Source of the DNA: Actinomycetota bacterium
Lineage (GTDB): Bacteria > Actinomycetota > Actinomycetes > Propionibacteriales > Nocardioidaceae
Length of the DNA stretch: 64,000 nt
Assembly (NCBI GenBank): GCA_009701885.1
Contig: WLJH01000007.1
Coordinates: 62,001-126,000, forward strand
Direction: 5' to 3'
Numbering within the stretch: the first letter of the stretch is position 1; the number at the start of each line of letters is the position of its first letter. The translations under genes were made by a program, and so were the position numbers. Below are positions 1 to 10,950 of the stretch, one piece after another. Below the pieces are notes generated by a model that searched no databases, was not told the DNA's origin, and was given only the letters and a program-made list of their open reading frames with translations.

Positions 1-808
1 CGGAGAGGGCGTAGGCGTCGACGTACTCCGCCCCGCCCTTGCGGGCGCCCTCCTCCAGGGCCTCGGCGAGCCCGCGGTTCATGGTGCGCGCGAAGGCCAG
101 GTCCCCGTCGGCGATGGGCAGCGCCGGGCAGGCGCGGTCGCCCTGCGGGACGATCTGCGGGTAGCCGACGACGAGGATCCGGGCCTCGGGCGCCCGCCCA
201 CGGACGCCCTGGACGACCGAGGAGATCCGCTCCTCGATCTTGGCCAGCACCTCCGGGCCGTCCTCGGAGGCGACGTCGGTGCAGGGGCTGCCTTCGGGGT
301 CGGTCGAGGCGACCTGGGCGCACCCGCCGACGAAGGTCGAGAAGAGGCCGAAGTCGTTGCCGCCGATCGAGACCGTCACCAGCGAGGTGTCCTCGGTGAC
401 CGCCTGCAGCTGCGGCGGGCGGCTCAGGCCGTCGAAGGTCCGCTGGACCCCGATCAGCGAGGTGGTGTCGGCGCCGGCGCAGCTGACGTCCTCGAGCTGG
501 GTGCCCTCGAGCGCGGCTGCCACCAGCGAGGGGTAGTTGCCGCTCGAGCGCAGGCAGCCGTCCTGGGGGTCGGTCTCGGGCACCAGGGGCGCGGAGGTGT
601 AGGAGTCGCCGATAGCGACGTAGCGGGGGTACTCGGCGGTCGCGGAGGCATCCTCGGACGCATCCGTCGTGGCGGGGTCCGAGGCCGAGGGCGAGTCCGA
701 CCCGGAGCCGGAGGGCTGCTCGGAGGCGTCCTCGCCGCACCCGACCAGGGCGACGGACAGGACCGTGGCGGCCAGGAGGCGGGGCAGGGCTCGGGGAAGG
801 GCTCGCAT
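1..808 (-). CDS. SGNH/GDSL-family hydrolase lipoprotein (3' part cut by window edge)
   Basis: This minus-strand gene starts at the ATG at 808 and runs off the left edge of the window, so its C-terminus is missing and the ORF track does not list it. The start gives a basic N-terminus, a short hydrophobic stretch and a lipobox (VALVGC) followed by a Ser/Asp/Pro-rich linker, which indicates a lipid-anchored extracellular protein. The catalytic region begins with GDSYTSAP, the nucleophile block I of SGNH esterases, and GGNDFG matches block III with the oxyanion Asn. The His/Asp block lies beyond the edge. Likely an esterase or lipase acting outside the membrane; the substrate cannot be told. Confidence 0.85.
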   Translation of the reverse strand, partial: MRALPRALPRLLAATVLSVALVGCGEDASEQPSGSGSDSPSASDPATTDASEDASATAEYPRYVAIGDSYTSAPLVPETDPQDGCLRSSGNYPSLVAAALEGTQLEDVSCAGADTTSLIGVQRTFDGLSRPPQLQAVTEDTSLVTVSIGGNDFGLFSTFVGGCAQVASTDPEGSPCTDVASEDGPEVLAKIEERISSVVQGVRGRAPEARILVVGYPQIVPQGDRACPALPIADGDLAFARTMNRGLAEALEEGARKGGAEYVDAYALS

Positions 809-884
809 GGCGCGAACGTACCCGCCGCCGCCCGGGGCACCGACCGGGTGAAGGCGCCCGGGCGGCGCGCTCGAGCCGACGCGC

Positions 885-2054
885 TCACGCCAGGGCGATG
901 GTCAGCGCCAGCACTGTCCCCGGGTCGTCCAGCCGTTCGCCGTACAGCTCGCGCAGCTGCTGCATCCGGTATCGCACCGTCTGCGGGTGCACGAACAGCT
1001 CCGCCGCGACGTCCTCGCGGCGGCCGTGGTGCAGCAGCCACGAGCGCAGCGTCTCGGTGAGCTTCTCGGCCTGCGCGGGCCGCAGGTCGGCGAGCGGTGC
1101 CAGGACCTGGGCGCGCAGGTCGGCGCGCCCCTCGGGGTCGGCGTCCAGCACCAGCCTCGGCAGGTCGGCCTCGGTGTCGGGGCCGAGCCCGGCCTCCCGG
1201 GCCCGCACCGCCCGGTCGTACGACGAGCGCACCTCCAGCCACGGCCGCGCGGGCCCCACGACGGCCTCGCGGTCGCGCACGGCCCGCAGCAGGCCGGCGC
1301 GGGCGCGGCCGTGGGCCTCCGGCACGAGCAGCAGCTCGACCCCCTCGATCCCGGGCACCTCGGGGACCTCGATGGTCGCGGCGCTGACCGCGCCGAGCAC
1401 CGGGCGCGCCTGCGACTCCGGCACCAGCACGGCGGTCAGGGTGGTGGGCGGCTCCCACTCCGCCGCCGCCGCGGCCTCGAGCGTGGCCTCGGCGGTCGAG
1501 CCGTCGAGCAGGTGCCGGGCCACCCGCTCCAGCAGCCGCTGCCGCACGCGCCCGCTGGTGGCCAGCTCGTCGGTGTGCCCGGCGGCGGAGGCGGCCGACA
1601 GCTCGTCGATGAAGGCGAAGGTCAGCTCGGCGAAGCCGCCCACGGCCTCGGCGTCCATGCCGGCCCCGATCGCGGCGGTGGACAGCTCGCGCCAGGAGAC
1701 CCGGGCACCGATCCGGTAGGCCGAGAGCAGCGCGTCGGTGCTCCGGCCGCTGCGCGCCTCGCCCCGACCGAGCTGGTAGGCGCCCTCCACCGCGGGCGCG
1801 GTGGGGGTGCGGGGATCGGTGCCGCGGCGACCGCTGGCCAGGGAGAGGAACCCGCTGAGCGCCAGCTGCACCGCGCTGCGGATCGTGTCGCCCATCGAGC
1901 CGGCCAGGGCGTTCTCGTAGGCCGGCACCTCGTCGATGATCGCGGCCACGACCTGCTCGGCGACCCGCGGGAGGTCGGCGCGCATCCGGGCCGCGGCCTG
2001 GGGTGCCAGGACCAGGCCGTGGTCCGCCGTACGGCGGGGCAGGTCGCGCGGCAC
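885..2054 (-). CDS. PucR-family transcriptional regulator
   Basis: A protein of about 390 residues. Its C-terminus (ELFVHPQTVRYRMQQL) is the helix-turn-helix typical of PucR/CdaR regulators, and the middle has the matching GGDEF-like fold region. The ORF track opens at TTG 2081, but AGGAGG lies at 2059-2064, just before two consecutive GTG codons at 2057 and 2054, so I favour 2054. It diverges from the ferredoxin reductase/desaturase operon, and a 17-bp palindrome sits at its 5' end. By position it is the probable regulator of that operon. The effector is unknown; an acyl or fatty-acid signal is inference only. Confidence 0.85.
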   Translation of the reverse strand: MPRDLPRRTADHGLVLAPQAAARMRADLPRVAEQVVAAIIDEVPAYENALAGSMGDTIRSAVQLALSGFLSLASGRRGTDPRTPTAPAVEGAYQLGRGEARSGRSTDALLSAYRIGARVSWRELSTAAIGAGMDAEAVGGFAELTFAFIDELSAASAAGHTDELATSGRVRQRLLERVARHLLDGSTAEATLEAAAAAEWEPPTTLTAVLVPESQARPVLGAVSAATIEVPEVPGIEGVELLLVPEAHGRARAGLLRAVRDREAVVGPARPWLEVRSSYDRAVRAREAGLGPDTEADLPRLVLDADPEGRADLRAQVLAPLADLRPAQAEKLTETLRSWLLHHGRREDVAAELFVHPQTVRYRMQQLRELYGERLDDPGTVLALTIALA

Positions 2055-2064
2055 CACGCCTCCT

Positions 2065-2081
2065 TTGTTCGCCACGAACAA
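2065..2081. promoter_or_regulatory. 17-bp perfect palindrome, candidate operator
   Basis: TTGTTCG-CCA-CGAACAA is a perfect 7-bp inverted repeat with a 3-bp centre. It lies between the PucR gene and the divergent reductase/desaturase genes, immediately upstream of the preferred PucR ribosome binding site. Position and symmetry fit an operator controlling one or both directions. Inference from sequence only. Confidence 0.55.
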
Positions 2082-2139
2082 GAAACCCGGACGGGTTCAC
2101 GTCGCTGACACAGGACTTTACCCCGAGCGGTCCAGCACC

Positions 2140-3291
2140 ATGGTCGACATGACCACCGCACACCTGCCCGCCGGCGCGGGCGGACGACCCGCCGGCCTCG
2201 GCCGGACGCTGCGGGAGCGCGTCCGGACCGCCGCTCGCTCGGTGGCCGAGTCCGCGGTCACTCCGCTCGACCTCGACGACCTGCTCGACCACTTTCACCC
2301 GCTGCGCCGCGGCGCCGAGCTCTCGGGCCGCGTGCTGGAGGTGGTCCCCGAGACCGCGCAGTCCGCCACCCTCGTCATCAAGCCCGGTCGCGACTGGGCC
2401 GGCCATGTGCCCGGGCAGTACGTCCGCGTCGGGGTCGACGTCGACGGCGTCCGCCTGTGGCGCACCTACTCCCTCACCCACGGCCCGCGTCGCGACGGCT
2501 CGATCTCGATCACCGTCAAGGCGATCGAGGGCGGCACCGTCTCGAACCACCTGGTCCACCGCACCGCCCCCGGCACGATGCTGCGCCTGGCGCAGGCCGA
2601 CGGCGACTTCGTGCTCCCGCAGCCGCTCCCGGCCAAGCTGCTCCTGGTCACCGCCGGCTCCGGCATCACCCCGGTCATCGGCATGCTGCGCAACCTCTTC
2701 TCCCGCGCCACCCCGCCGACCACGGACATCGTGCTCATCCACTCCGCGCTCTCCCGCGCGGAGGTGATCTTCGCCGAGGAGATCCGGGGGTACGCCGCCC
2801 GCGGGCTGATCCGCCTGGTCGAACTGCACACCGACACCGACGGGCTGCTCGACGTCGACTCCCTCGACGAGCTCGTGCCCGACCTGGCCGAGCGTCCGAC
2901 GTACGCCTGCGGGCCCGCGGGGCTGCTCGACGCGCTCGAGGCCCACCACTCCGCACGCGGCCTGGTGCTGCACACCGAGCGCTTCCGCCCCGTGACCGTC
3001 GCGGCACCGGGCGAGGGTGGCACCGTCACCTTCGCCGACGGCCGCGAGGTCAGCGCCGACGGCTCGACCCCGATCCTCGACGCCGCGGAGTCCGCCGGCG
3101 TCCTCATGCCCAGCGGCTGCCGGATGGGCATCTGCATGGGCTGCGTGCTGCCGCTGAAGGAGGGAGCCGTGCGCGACCTGCGCAACGGCGCCCTCACCGT
3201 CGCCGTCCCGGGGGAGACCGACCCGGCCGGCGTCCCGATCCAGACCTGCGTGAGCGCCCCCGCCGGCGCCTGCTCCGTCGACCACTCCTGA
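2140..3291 (+). CDS. Ferredoxin reductase (FAD/NAD(P)H plus [2Fe-2S]), desaturase electron donor
   Basis: A 383-residue flavoprotein with a C-terminal plant-type ferredoxin. The FAD-binding motif RTYSLTHGP lies near residue 107 and the nucleotide loop TAGSGITP near residue 170. The cluster ligands are CRMGICMGC (CX4CX2C) near 328 and a final Cys in QTCVSAP near 369. It is followed after 10 bases by a membrane fatty-acid desaturase, so it almost certainly feeds electrons from NAD(P)H to that enzyme, as Rv3230c does for DesA3 in mycobacteria. ATG 2140 is chosen because the ORF-track extension upstream runs back through the divergent regulator; ATG 2149 is an alternative. Confidence 0.92.
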   Translation: MVDMTTAHLPAGAGGRPAGLGRTLRERVRTAARSVAESAVTPLDLDDLLDHFHPLRRGAELSGRVLEVVPETAQSATLVIKPGRDWAGHVPGQYVRVGVDVDGVRLWRTYSLTHGPRRDGSISITVKAIEGGTVSNHLVHRTAPGTMLRLAQADGDFVLPQPLPAKLLLVTAGSGITPVIGMLRNLFSRATPPTTDIVLIHSALSRAEVIFAEEIRGYAARGLIRLVELHTDTDGLLDVDSLDELVPDLAERPTYACGPAGLLDALEAHHSARGLVLHTERFRPVTVAAPGEGGTVTFADGREVSADGSTPILDAAESAGVLMPSGCRMGICMGCVLPLKEGAVRDLRNGALTVAVPGETDPAGVPIQTCVSAPAGACSVDHS

Positions 3292-3301
3292 GGAGAACCC
3301 G

Positions 3302-4564
3302 ATGACCACGATCACCCGCAAGCCCGAGAACCCCACGGCGCACCTCACCGAGGCCGACATCGAGCAGATCGGCATCGAGCTCGACGCGATCCGCCAGGAC
3401 GTCATCGACTCGCGCGGCGAGCGCGACGCGGCGTACATCCGTCGGCTCGTCGACGTGCAGCGTCGCCTCGAGCTGGGCTCGCGAGCCGTGCTCCTCGGCT
3501 CGGCGATCCCCCCGCTGTGGGTGCTGGGCACCGTCGGGCTCTCGGTCGCCAAGATCCTGGAGAACATGGAGATCGGGCACAACGTCATGCATGGCCAGTG
3601 GGACTGGATGCGTGACCCGAAGATCCACTCGACCACGTGGGAGTGGGACAACGCCTCGACCTCCGACGGCTGGAAGCACAGCCACAACGAGGTGCACCAC
3701 ACGTACACGAACATCGTCGGCAAGGACAACGACCTCGGCTACGGCATCATGCGCGTCGACGAGGACCAGCGCTGGGTGCCGTTCTACCTGCTGCAGCCGC
3801 TGTGGAACTTCGTCAACGCCTGCCTCTTCGAGTACGGCATCGCCGCCTACGACCTCGAGCTCGGCAAGAACCTGAGGATCCCGAAGGAGAAGCGTTCCGC
3901 GGAGTTCCAGGAGAACCTCGCCAAGACCCTGCGGAAGATCCGCAAGCAGGCCACCAAGGACTACGTCGTCCACCCGCTGCTGGCCCTGCCGTTCGGCGGC
4001 GCCGTCGGCGCGCTGGCCGGCAACCTCGTGGCCAACGTCGTGCGCAACGTCTGGTCGCACTCGGTCATCATGTGCGGCCACTTCCCCGAGGGCGTCGAGA
4101 CCTTCGAGCGCGCCGCCATCCCCGAGGACGAGACCCGCGGCGAGTGGTACCTGCGCCAGATGCTCGGCTCGGCCAACATCTCCGGCGGCAAGGTCACGCA
4201 CCTGATGACCGGCAACCTGTCGCACCAGATCGAGCACCACCTCTTCCCCGACCTGCCGTCCAACCGGTACGCCGAGGTCGCCCCCAAGGTGCAGGCGCTC
4301 TTCGAGAAGTACGACCTGAACTACCACGAGGCGCCGCTGCCGCAGCAGCTCTACTCCGCCTGGCACAAGGTCGTGCGGCTCTCGCTGCCCAACGACTGGC
4401 TGGCCACCACCACCCCGAAGAACCTGCCCAGCCAGCTCAAGACGCTCTGGGCGATGTCGACCAAGGGTCCCAAGGTCCGCCGCGCCGCCCAGGCCCGGCT
4501 GACCCAGCTCGCCCGGCGCCAGCAGGCGGCTGCGGCCGAGCAGCCGGGGTCCGCGGCGGCCTGA
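3302..4564 (+). CDS. Membrane fatty acyl (acyl-CoA) desaturase, DesA3-like
   Basis: A 420-residue di-iron membrane desaturase. Three histidine boxes are visible: HNVMHG near residue 93, HSHNEVHH near 125 and HQIEHHLFP near 307, the usual H(X)3-4H, H(X)2-3HH and Q/HXXHH pattern. Hydrophobic stretches lie around residues 65-90 and 220-250. A ribosome site (AGGAG) precedes the ATG by seven bases. It forms an operon with the upstream ferredoxin reductase. Expected role: introducing a double bond into long-chain acyl chains (delta-9 type by analogy) for membrane fluidity. Regiospecificity cannot be read from the sequence. Confidence 0.93.
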   Translation: MTTITRKPENPTAHLTEADIEQIGIELDAIRQDVIDSRGERDAAYIRRLVDVQRRLELGSRAVLLGSAIPPLWVLGTVGLSVAKILENMEIGHNVMHGQWDWMRDPKIHSTTWEWDNASTSDGWKHSHNEVHHTYTNIVGKDNDLGYGIMRVDEDQRWVPFYLLQPLWNFVNACLFEYGIAAYDLELGKNLRIPKEKRSAEFQENLAKTLRKIRKQATKDYVVHPLLALPFGGAVGALAGNLVANVVRNVWSHSVIMCGHFPEGVETFERAAIPEDETRGEWYLRQMLGSANISGGKVTHLMTGNLSHQIEHHLFPDLPSNRYAEVAPKVQALFEKYDLNYHEAPLPQQLYSAWHKVVRLSLPNDWLATTTPKNLPSQLKTLWAMSTKGPKVRRAAQARLTQLARRQQAAAAEQPGSAAA

Positions 4565-4582
4565 GGTCGGGGCGTCAGGTGG

Positions 4583-4648
4583 GGTAGTCCGAATCCGAAT
4601 TGATGCTCAGCTCGCGCTGAGCATCAGAAACGATTCGGAGTATCCCGC
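4583..4648. repeat. 66-nt palindromic element, copy 1 (probable bidirectional terminator)
   Basis: Begins GGTAGTCCGAATCCGAATTG and ends CGGAGTATCCCGC, with a perfect inner stem GATGCTCAGC/GCTGAGCATC around TCGC. It sits between the convergent desaturase and MFS genes. A second copy at 20477-20542 matches at 56 of 66 positions by hand alignment and also lies between convergent genes. Confidence 0.8.
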
Positions 4649-4674
4649 CCAGCGCACCTCTGTGACAGGTGGGG

Positions 4675-5916
4675 CTAGGCCCCGGCGCCGACTGCCGCGA
4701 CGTGGTCCTGGTCGCCGTGGGAGGTGAGCGCGGCCCGGAGCCGGCGCTGCGAGACCACCATGAGCACCACGGCGAGGACCGTCGTCGTCACGGTGACGCC
4801 GAAGGCAGCGGTGTGGGTGCCGGTCGCGTCGGCGAGCCGGCCGGCGACCGAGGCGCCGAGGGCGTAGCCGATCCCGGTCGCGCTCGCGAGCACGGTCATC
4901 GCGGCACCGACCCGGCTCTGCGGCACGACCCGCTCGCCCATGCTGAAGACCGCGATCATGTACGGCGCGACGGCGCAGCCCAGGAGCAGCACCGCCAGCG
5001 TCACGGTGAGCAGCGAGTCGACCAGCAGCAGCGGCAGCGACAGCACCAGCAGCCCGACGGCGGCCGCGAACGCCCGGCGCTCGTGCCCGATCCGCTCCGG
5101 GAGGTACGCCGTCAGCAGGCCCGCCACCGCACTGCCGACGCCCAGCGTGGCGTGGACGAAGCCGGCCGCGCCCGGGTCGCCCGCCGCGGTGGCCAGCACC
5201 GTGGCCCCGGTCTGGGTCGCCCCGAAGAGCACCCCGATGCACAGCTGCGCCAGCGCGAGGGTCAGCAGGATGCCGGTGAGCAGCCTGCCCGCGACGGCCG
5301 CGCCGTGGTGGCGGGTGTGCCGGGCGGAGGCGTCCAGGGCGAAGGCGCTGCCGAAGACCGCGAGCAGCCCGGCCGCCACGAGCAGCGCGCCCGACGGGCT
5401 GATCGCCACCGCGACCAGGCCCACCAGCGCGGGGCCGAGGGCGAAGGACGCCTCGTCGGCCGCGCCCTCGTAGGCGAAGGCGGCATCGACGAGCCGGCGC
5501 TGCTCGTGGCCGGTGCCGTGGGTCAGCGGCCGCCAGCGCACGCGCGCCAGCGGGCCGACCTGTGGCATCGCGAGGCCCGCGAGCGCCGCGATCACGATGG
5601 TGAGCGGCGTCGAGCCGCCGACCTGGAGCACCAGCGCGAGCAGGCCGAGCGCGCCGGCGAGCGACTGCACCAGCACGACCGGCCGCTGGCCGACCCGGTC
5701 GGCGAGGCCGCCCGCGACCGGGGCGCCGAGCGCGTTGGCGACGGCGAGCGCCCCGGCGGCCAGGCCCCCGAGCCCGTAGCGGTCGGTCGCCGAGGAGACC
5801 AGCAGCAGCGTGCCGAGCTGGGACATCGCCAGCGGCAGCCGCCCGAGGAAGGCGACGAGGACGTAGGTGGGGCCGGCGAGGTGGAGCAGTCGACGGTAGG
5901 AAGCGAGGGGACTCAT
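4675..5916 (-). CDS. MFS transporter
   Basis: A 413-residue protein of alternating hydrophobic segments, about twelve membrane spans. The loop GGLADRVGQRPV after span 2 is the major-facilitator signature. The ATG at 5916 is preferred over the ORF-track start at 6042 because AGGA lies at a suitable distance and the extra upstream residues are not membrane-like. It diverges from the MOSC gene. Substrate unknown; a drug or metabolite exporter is the usual guess for this type. Confidence 0.88.
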   Translation of the reverse strand: MSPLASYRRLLHLAGPTYVLVAFLGRLPLAMSQLGTLLLVSSATDRYGLGGLAAGALAVANALGAPVAGGLADRVGQRPVVLVQSLAGALGLLALVLQVGGSTPLTIVIAALAGLAMPQVGPLARVRWRPLTHGTGHEQRRLVDAAFAYEGAADEASFALGPALVGLVAVAISPSGALLVAAGLLAVFGSAFALDASARHTRHHGAAVAGRLLTGILLTLALAQLCIGVLFGATQTGATVLATAAGDPGAAGFVHATLGVGSAVAGLLTAYLPERIGHERRAFAAAVGLLVLSLPLLLVDSLLTVTLAVLLLGCAVAPYMIAVFSMGERVVPQSRVGAAMTVLASATGIGYALGASVAGRLADATGTHTAAFGVTVTTTVLAVVLMVVSQRRLRAALTSHGDQDHVAAVGAGA

Positions 5917-6067
5917 GAGGTGTGTTCCTGGGTGCGGCGGACATCGCGCCGGACCCACCACCAAGAACGCGTCGAACCCTCTGCTTCTGAAGTTGTGGGC
6001 CCAGGATAGCCACGCGGCCCAGCCGCTCACGAACCCGCGCACGCGGCCGGCTCGCTACCGTGGCGGG

Positions 6068-6799
6068 GTGCAGGTCGTCTCCGTCGGGTACGCCGCGGTC
6101 AAGGGCACCCGTCACCTGGCCCGTCCCGAGGTGCGGATCGGGCCGGCCGGGGTCGTCGGGGACCGGCGGTGGTGCCTGGTCGACGTGGCCGCGCGGCAGG
6201 TGCTCCGCACGGTCGCGCACCCGCGGCTGATGGGACTCGCGGTCGACGGGGAGTCGCTCGTCGCAGCCGGCCCCGTCGCGACCGGTTCCGGGGAGCAGGT
6301 CACCTGCGACTACTGGGGCCGCGAGGTGGCCCTCGACCTGATCGACCACCCGCTGGCGGCCCGGGCGGCCCGGCTGCTCGGCCTGTCGCCGGCACGCGAC
6401 GTACGTCTCGCGGCGGCGCCGCCGCGCGGTGTGGTGTACGCCGGCGCGGTGAGCCTGGTCGCGGTCGCGACCCTCGAGGCGCTGGCCGCGGAGGTCGGTG
6501 CGCCGGTGGACCCGCGGCGGTTCCGCGCCAACCTGGTCGTCGACACCGGCCTGCCGCCGCGGGCGGAGGAGGCGTGGGTGGGTCGTGAGGTGCGCGTCGG
6601 AGGTGCCGTCGTGCGCCCGACGGCGCTGACCACGCGCTGCGCCGTCGTCGACCACCACCCCGAGACCGGCGGGCGGGACCTCCGGGTGCTCGCCGCGCTG
6701 CCGGTCGTGGGCGGGACTCCGGTGTGCGGGGTCGACGGCGAGGTGGTCACCGCCGGCGTCGTGCGGCCGGGGGACCCGGTCGAGCTGCTCGAACCCTGA
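6068..6799 (+). CDS. MOSC domain-containing protein
   Basis: A 243-residue protein with an N-terminal beta-barrel segment followed by a MOSC domain (RFRANLVVDTG, TTRCAVVDHHPETG). MOSC proteins bind molybdenum cofactor or carry sulfur on a conserved Cys; the Cys in TTRCAVV is the likely one. The GTG start at 6068 is chosen because TACCGT lies exactly six bases upstream, fitting a leaderless -10, and because there is no ribosome site. Related proteins reduce N-hydroxylated compounds (YiiM, mARC). The precise substrate is not known. Confidence 0.85.
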   Translation: MQVVSVGYAAVKGTRHLARPEVRIGPAGVVGDRRWCLVDVAARQVLRTVAHPRLMGLAVDGESLVAAGPVATGSGEQVTCDYWGREVALDLIDHPLAARAARLLGLSPARDVRLAAAPPRGVVYAGAVSLVAVATLEALAAEVGAPVDPRRFRANLVVDTGLPPRAEEAWVGREVRVGGAVVRPTALTTRCAVVDHHPETGGRDLRVLAALPVVGGTPVCGVDGEVVTAGVVRPGDPVELLEP

Positions 6800-6808
6800 C
6801 GGGTCGGC

Positions 6809-8461
<1,653 letters not shown>

Positions 8462-8524
8462 GGCAGTGATCATGCCGTGCGCCGCGGGCGTGGCGCTGCC
8501 TCCAGAGGTGCGAGGATCGGCGCC

Positions 8525-9376
8525 ATGTCGACCACCGCCTCTCCCGCCGCGCGCGCCGTCACCCGCTCGACCGGGCGGGCCGCCAGCCACGTCACCTGCA
8601 CCGTCACCGACGGGGTCGCCCACGTGCGGCTGGACCGGCCGGAGAAGCTCAACGCCCTGACCCTGCAGGTGCTCGACGACCTCGCGGCCACTGCGCGCAC
8701 CCTGCGCCGCGACAAGAGCCTGCGAGCGGTGGTGCTCTCCGGCGAGGGCGACGCGTTCTGCGCGGGCCTGGACTTCGCGCACGTGATGAAGCAGCCGCTG
8801 CGGGTGGCGCGCTCCTTCGTCCCGAACCCGCTCCGCGGCACCAACACCTTCCAGGAGGCCTGCTGGGCCTGGCGCCGGCTGCCGGTCCCGGTCGTGGCCG
8901 CGGTCCACGGCCACTGCCTCGGCGGGGGGCTGCAGATCGCGCTGGCGGCCGACTTCCGGGTCGCGACCCCCGACTCGCAGTGGTCGGTGCTCGAGGGCAA
9001 GTGGGGGATCATCCCCGACATGTCCGGTGTCCGGTCGCTCAAGGAGCTGGTCGGCATCGACGTGGCCAAGAAGCTGACGATGACCGCCGAGGTCGTCCCC
9101 GGCACCGAGGCCCACCGCCTCGGCCTGGTCACGACCCTCGACGAGGACCCCGTGGCGGCCGCGCTCGCGCTCGCCCAGCAGCTCAAGGGCCGCTCGCCGG
9201 ACCAGCTCGCCGCGGCCAAGCGGCTCTTCGACGACACCTGGACCGCCGGGGCGCGCTACACCTTCCTCCGCGAGCGGGTCGAGCAGGCGTGGCTGCTGGC
9301 GGCGCGCAACACCGCCGTCGCGCGGAAGGCGGCCTTCGCACGGGTCGCCCCGGAGTTCGGCCCGCGAGGACGCTGA
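8525..9376 (+). CDS. Enoyl-CoA hydratase/isomerase (crotonase) family protein
   Basis: A 283-residue crotonase. [13 protein letters not shown] forms the first oxyanion-hole strand and [13 protein letters not shown] the second. A Glu (VLEGKWG) occupies the place of the first catalytic glutamate, while the second (Glu164 of rat hydratase) is not evident in KLTMTAEVV, so it may be an isomerase or hydrolase rather than a standard hydratase. The upstream GAGGAT with seven bases to the ATG may be a leaderless promoter. Pathway inferred: beta-oxidation or a related acyl-CoA route. Confidence 0.9.
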   Translation: MSTTASPAARAVTRSTGRAASHVTCTVTDGVAHVRLDRPEKLNALTLQVLDDLAATARTLRRDKSLRAVVLSGEGDAFCAGLDFAHVMKQPLRVARSFVPNPLRGTNTFQEACWAWRRLPVPVVAAVHGHCLGGGLQIALAADFRVATPDSQWSVLEGKWGIIPDMSGVRSLKELVGIDVAKKLTMTAEVVPGTEAHRLGLVTTLDEDPVAAALALAQQLKGRSPDQLAAAKRLFDDTWTAGARYTFLRERVEQAWLLAARNTAVARKAAFARVAPEFGPRGR

Positions 9377-9381
9377 CGCCG

Positions 9382-10950
9382 TTGCGGTGGGCCCGTCCGG
9401 TCGCCTGGGTGGCGGTCGTCTCCCTGTGGCTGGCGCTCGGGCCGCTGGTCGTCGTCGCCGTCGTGGTGCTGCTCGCGGTGCCCCGCACGGGTCGCCGCGG
9501 GCGCCCGCTGCTGCTCGGGTCCCGGCCCCCCACCCGTCGTACGACGCTCGCGGCCGCTGCCGCGACCGGACTCGTCGTGGGCGGGCTGTGGGTGCTTCCG
9601 GACGGTCGGCTGCCGGTGCCGCCGGGCGGGGGTGCGTGGGTGACCCCCGGCTACACGGGTCGCCCCGTCTCCGCCCAGCCGCTGCCCCCCGACGACGGGG
9701 ACGTGCCCGACCCGGTCGTCGTGCCGACCGTCTCCGACCTGCCCGGTCCGCTGGGGCTGTCGGTGGAGGTCGACTCGGCGTGGTTCGGCGCGGAGCATTG
9801 CGGCGCCCTGCTGCCCGACTCCCACGGGCGCCTCGCGGCACTGTGCACCAGTCGAAGTGGCGCGCGGCTGAAGGTGATCGACCCGCGCACGCTGCGGCCG
9901 GTCGCGACGCAGGAGCTGCCCGAGGCGTGCGGGGAGCCGGGGGCGCCCGCGCCGCCGGTGCTCGACGCCGCGGGCAACCTGCTCGTCGCCACCGGTGACC
10001 GGCGGCTGCTGCAGGTCGCCACCGCCGACGCCGCGGACGACCCGGCGCTGGTGACCGAGGCGGTCGTGGACCTCGCCCCGGTCGTGCCCGCGGGGGACTG
10101 CGTGGTGGCGGTGGTGCTCGACGGGGCCGAGCGGGCCTGGTTCGCGACGGCCGCCGGGCTCGTGGGCGTCGTCGCCGGGGACGCCGACCCGGTCGTCGTG
10201 GACCTCGGGGAGCCGGTCGGACAGCCGCTGGCCGCCGACCGGGACGGCGTCTACGTCACGACGGTCGAGGCGGTGCACCGGGTCGTCACGAGGGCGGGTG
10301 CCCCGCTGGTCGGGTGGCGCACGGCGTACGAGACCGGGAGCGGGGTGAAGCGCGGCCAGCGCGACGCCGGCAGCGGCTCGGGGGCGGTGCTCGTCGACTC
10401 CGACGCGGGGCCGCTGCTCGCCTTCACCGACAACGCCAACCCGCGGATGCACGTGGTGGTCCTGCGGGCAGGCGACGGCGAGCAGGTCTGCCGCACGCAG
10501 GTCTTCGAGGACGACGCGTCCGCCACCGAGGCCGCCCTGGTGCCGGTGGAGGGCGGCGTGGTCGTCACGAACGGCCACGGCTGGACCGGGCTGTCCAGCG
10601 GGGTGCTCGGCCGCCGCCCGTCGGGCGGCCTGGCGCGGGTGGAGGCGGACTGCCGCACGGCCTGGACCTCCCCGGAGGTCGCGCCGACGTCGGGCGCGAC
10701 CCTCTCGCGGGCGACCGGGCTGCTGTACGCCTGGACCAAGCGCCGCAGCTGGCTGGGCGCCGACGCGTGGTACCTCACCGCCCTCGACGCCCGCACCGGC
10801 CGCACGGCCTGGTCGGCCCGCGGCGGCACCGGCCCGTGGGCCGACAGTGACGGCGCCCCCGTCACCCTCGGCCCCGGTGGCGCAGCCTTCGTCGGCACCC
10901 GCGCCGGGCTGGTCCGGGTCGTCGACGGCACCCGCGGGCTGCGGGACTGA
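9382..10950 (+). CDS. Membrane-anchored beta-propeller-like (PQQ-type) hypothetical protein
   Basis: About 522 residues. Two hydrophobic stretches near the N-terminus ([14 protein letters not shown] and [12 protein letters not shown]) precede a long extracellular region with repeating strands such as [24 protein letters not shown] and [15 protein letters not shown]; the last resembles a PQQ-like propeller blade. No catalytic residues are recognised. It starts five bases after the crotonase stop, probably in the same transcript. TTG 9382 is the first in-frame start outside the previous gene; GTG 9409 is an alternative. Function unknown; possibly a surface-exposed binding protein. Confidence 0.7.
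   Translation: MRWARPVAWVAVVSLWLALGPLVVVAVVVLLAVPRTGRRGRPLLLGSRPPTRRTTLAAAAATGLVVGGLWVLPDGRLPVPPGGGAWVTPGYTGRPVSAQPLPPDDGDVPDPVVVPTVSDLPGPLGLSVEVDSAWFGAEHCGALLPDSHGRLAALCTSRSGARLKVIDPRTLRPVATQELPEACGEPGAPAPPVLDAAGNLLVATGDRRLLQVATADAADDPALVTEAVVDLAPVVPAGDCVVAVVLDGAERAWFATAAGLVGVVAGDADPVVVDLGEPVGQPLAADRDGVYVTTVEAVHRVVTRAGAPLVGWRTAYETGSGVKRGQRDAGSGSGAVLVDSDAGPLLAFTDNANPRMHVVVLRAGDGEQVCRTQVFEDDASATEAALVPVEGGVVVTNGHGWTGLSSGVLGRRPSGGLARVEADCRTAWTSPEVAPTSGATLSRATGLLYAWTKRRSWLGADAWYLTALDARTGRTAWSARGGTGPWADSDGAPVTLGPGGAAFVGTRAGLVRVVDGTRGLRD

Noticed and set aside
454-3729. 1091-aa minus-strand ORF
   Set aside because: Spans three well-supported genes in another frame, with low-complexity Arg/Pro/Ala composition typical of GC-rich shadow frames.
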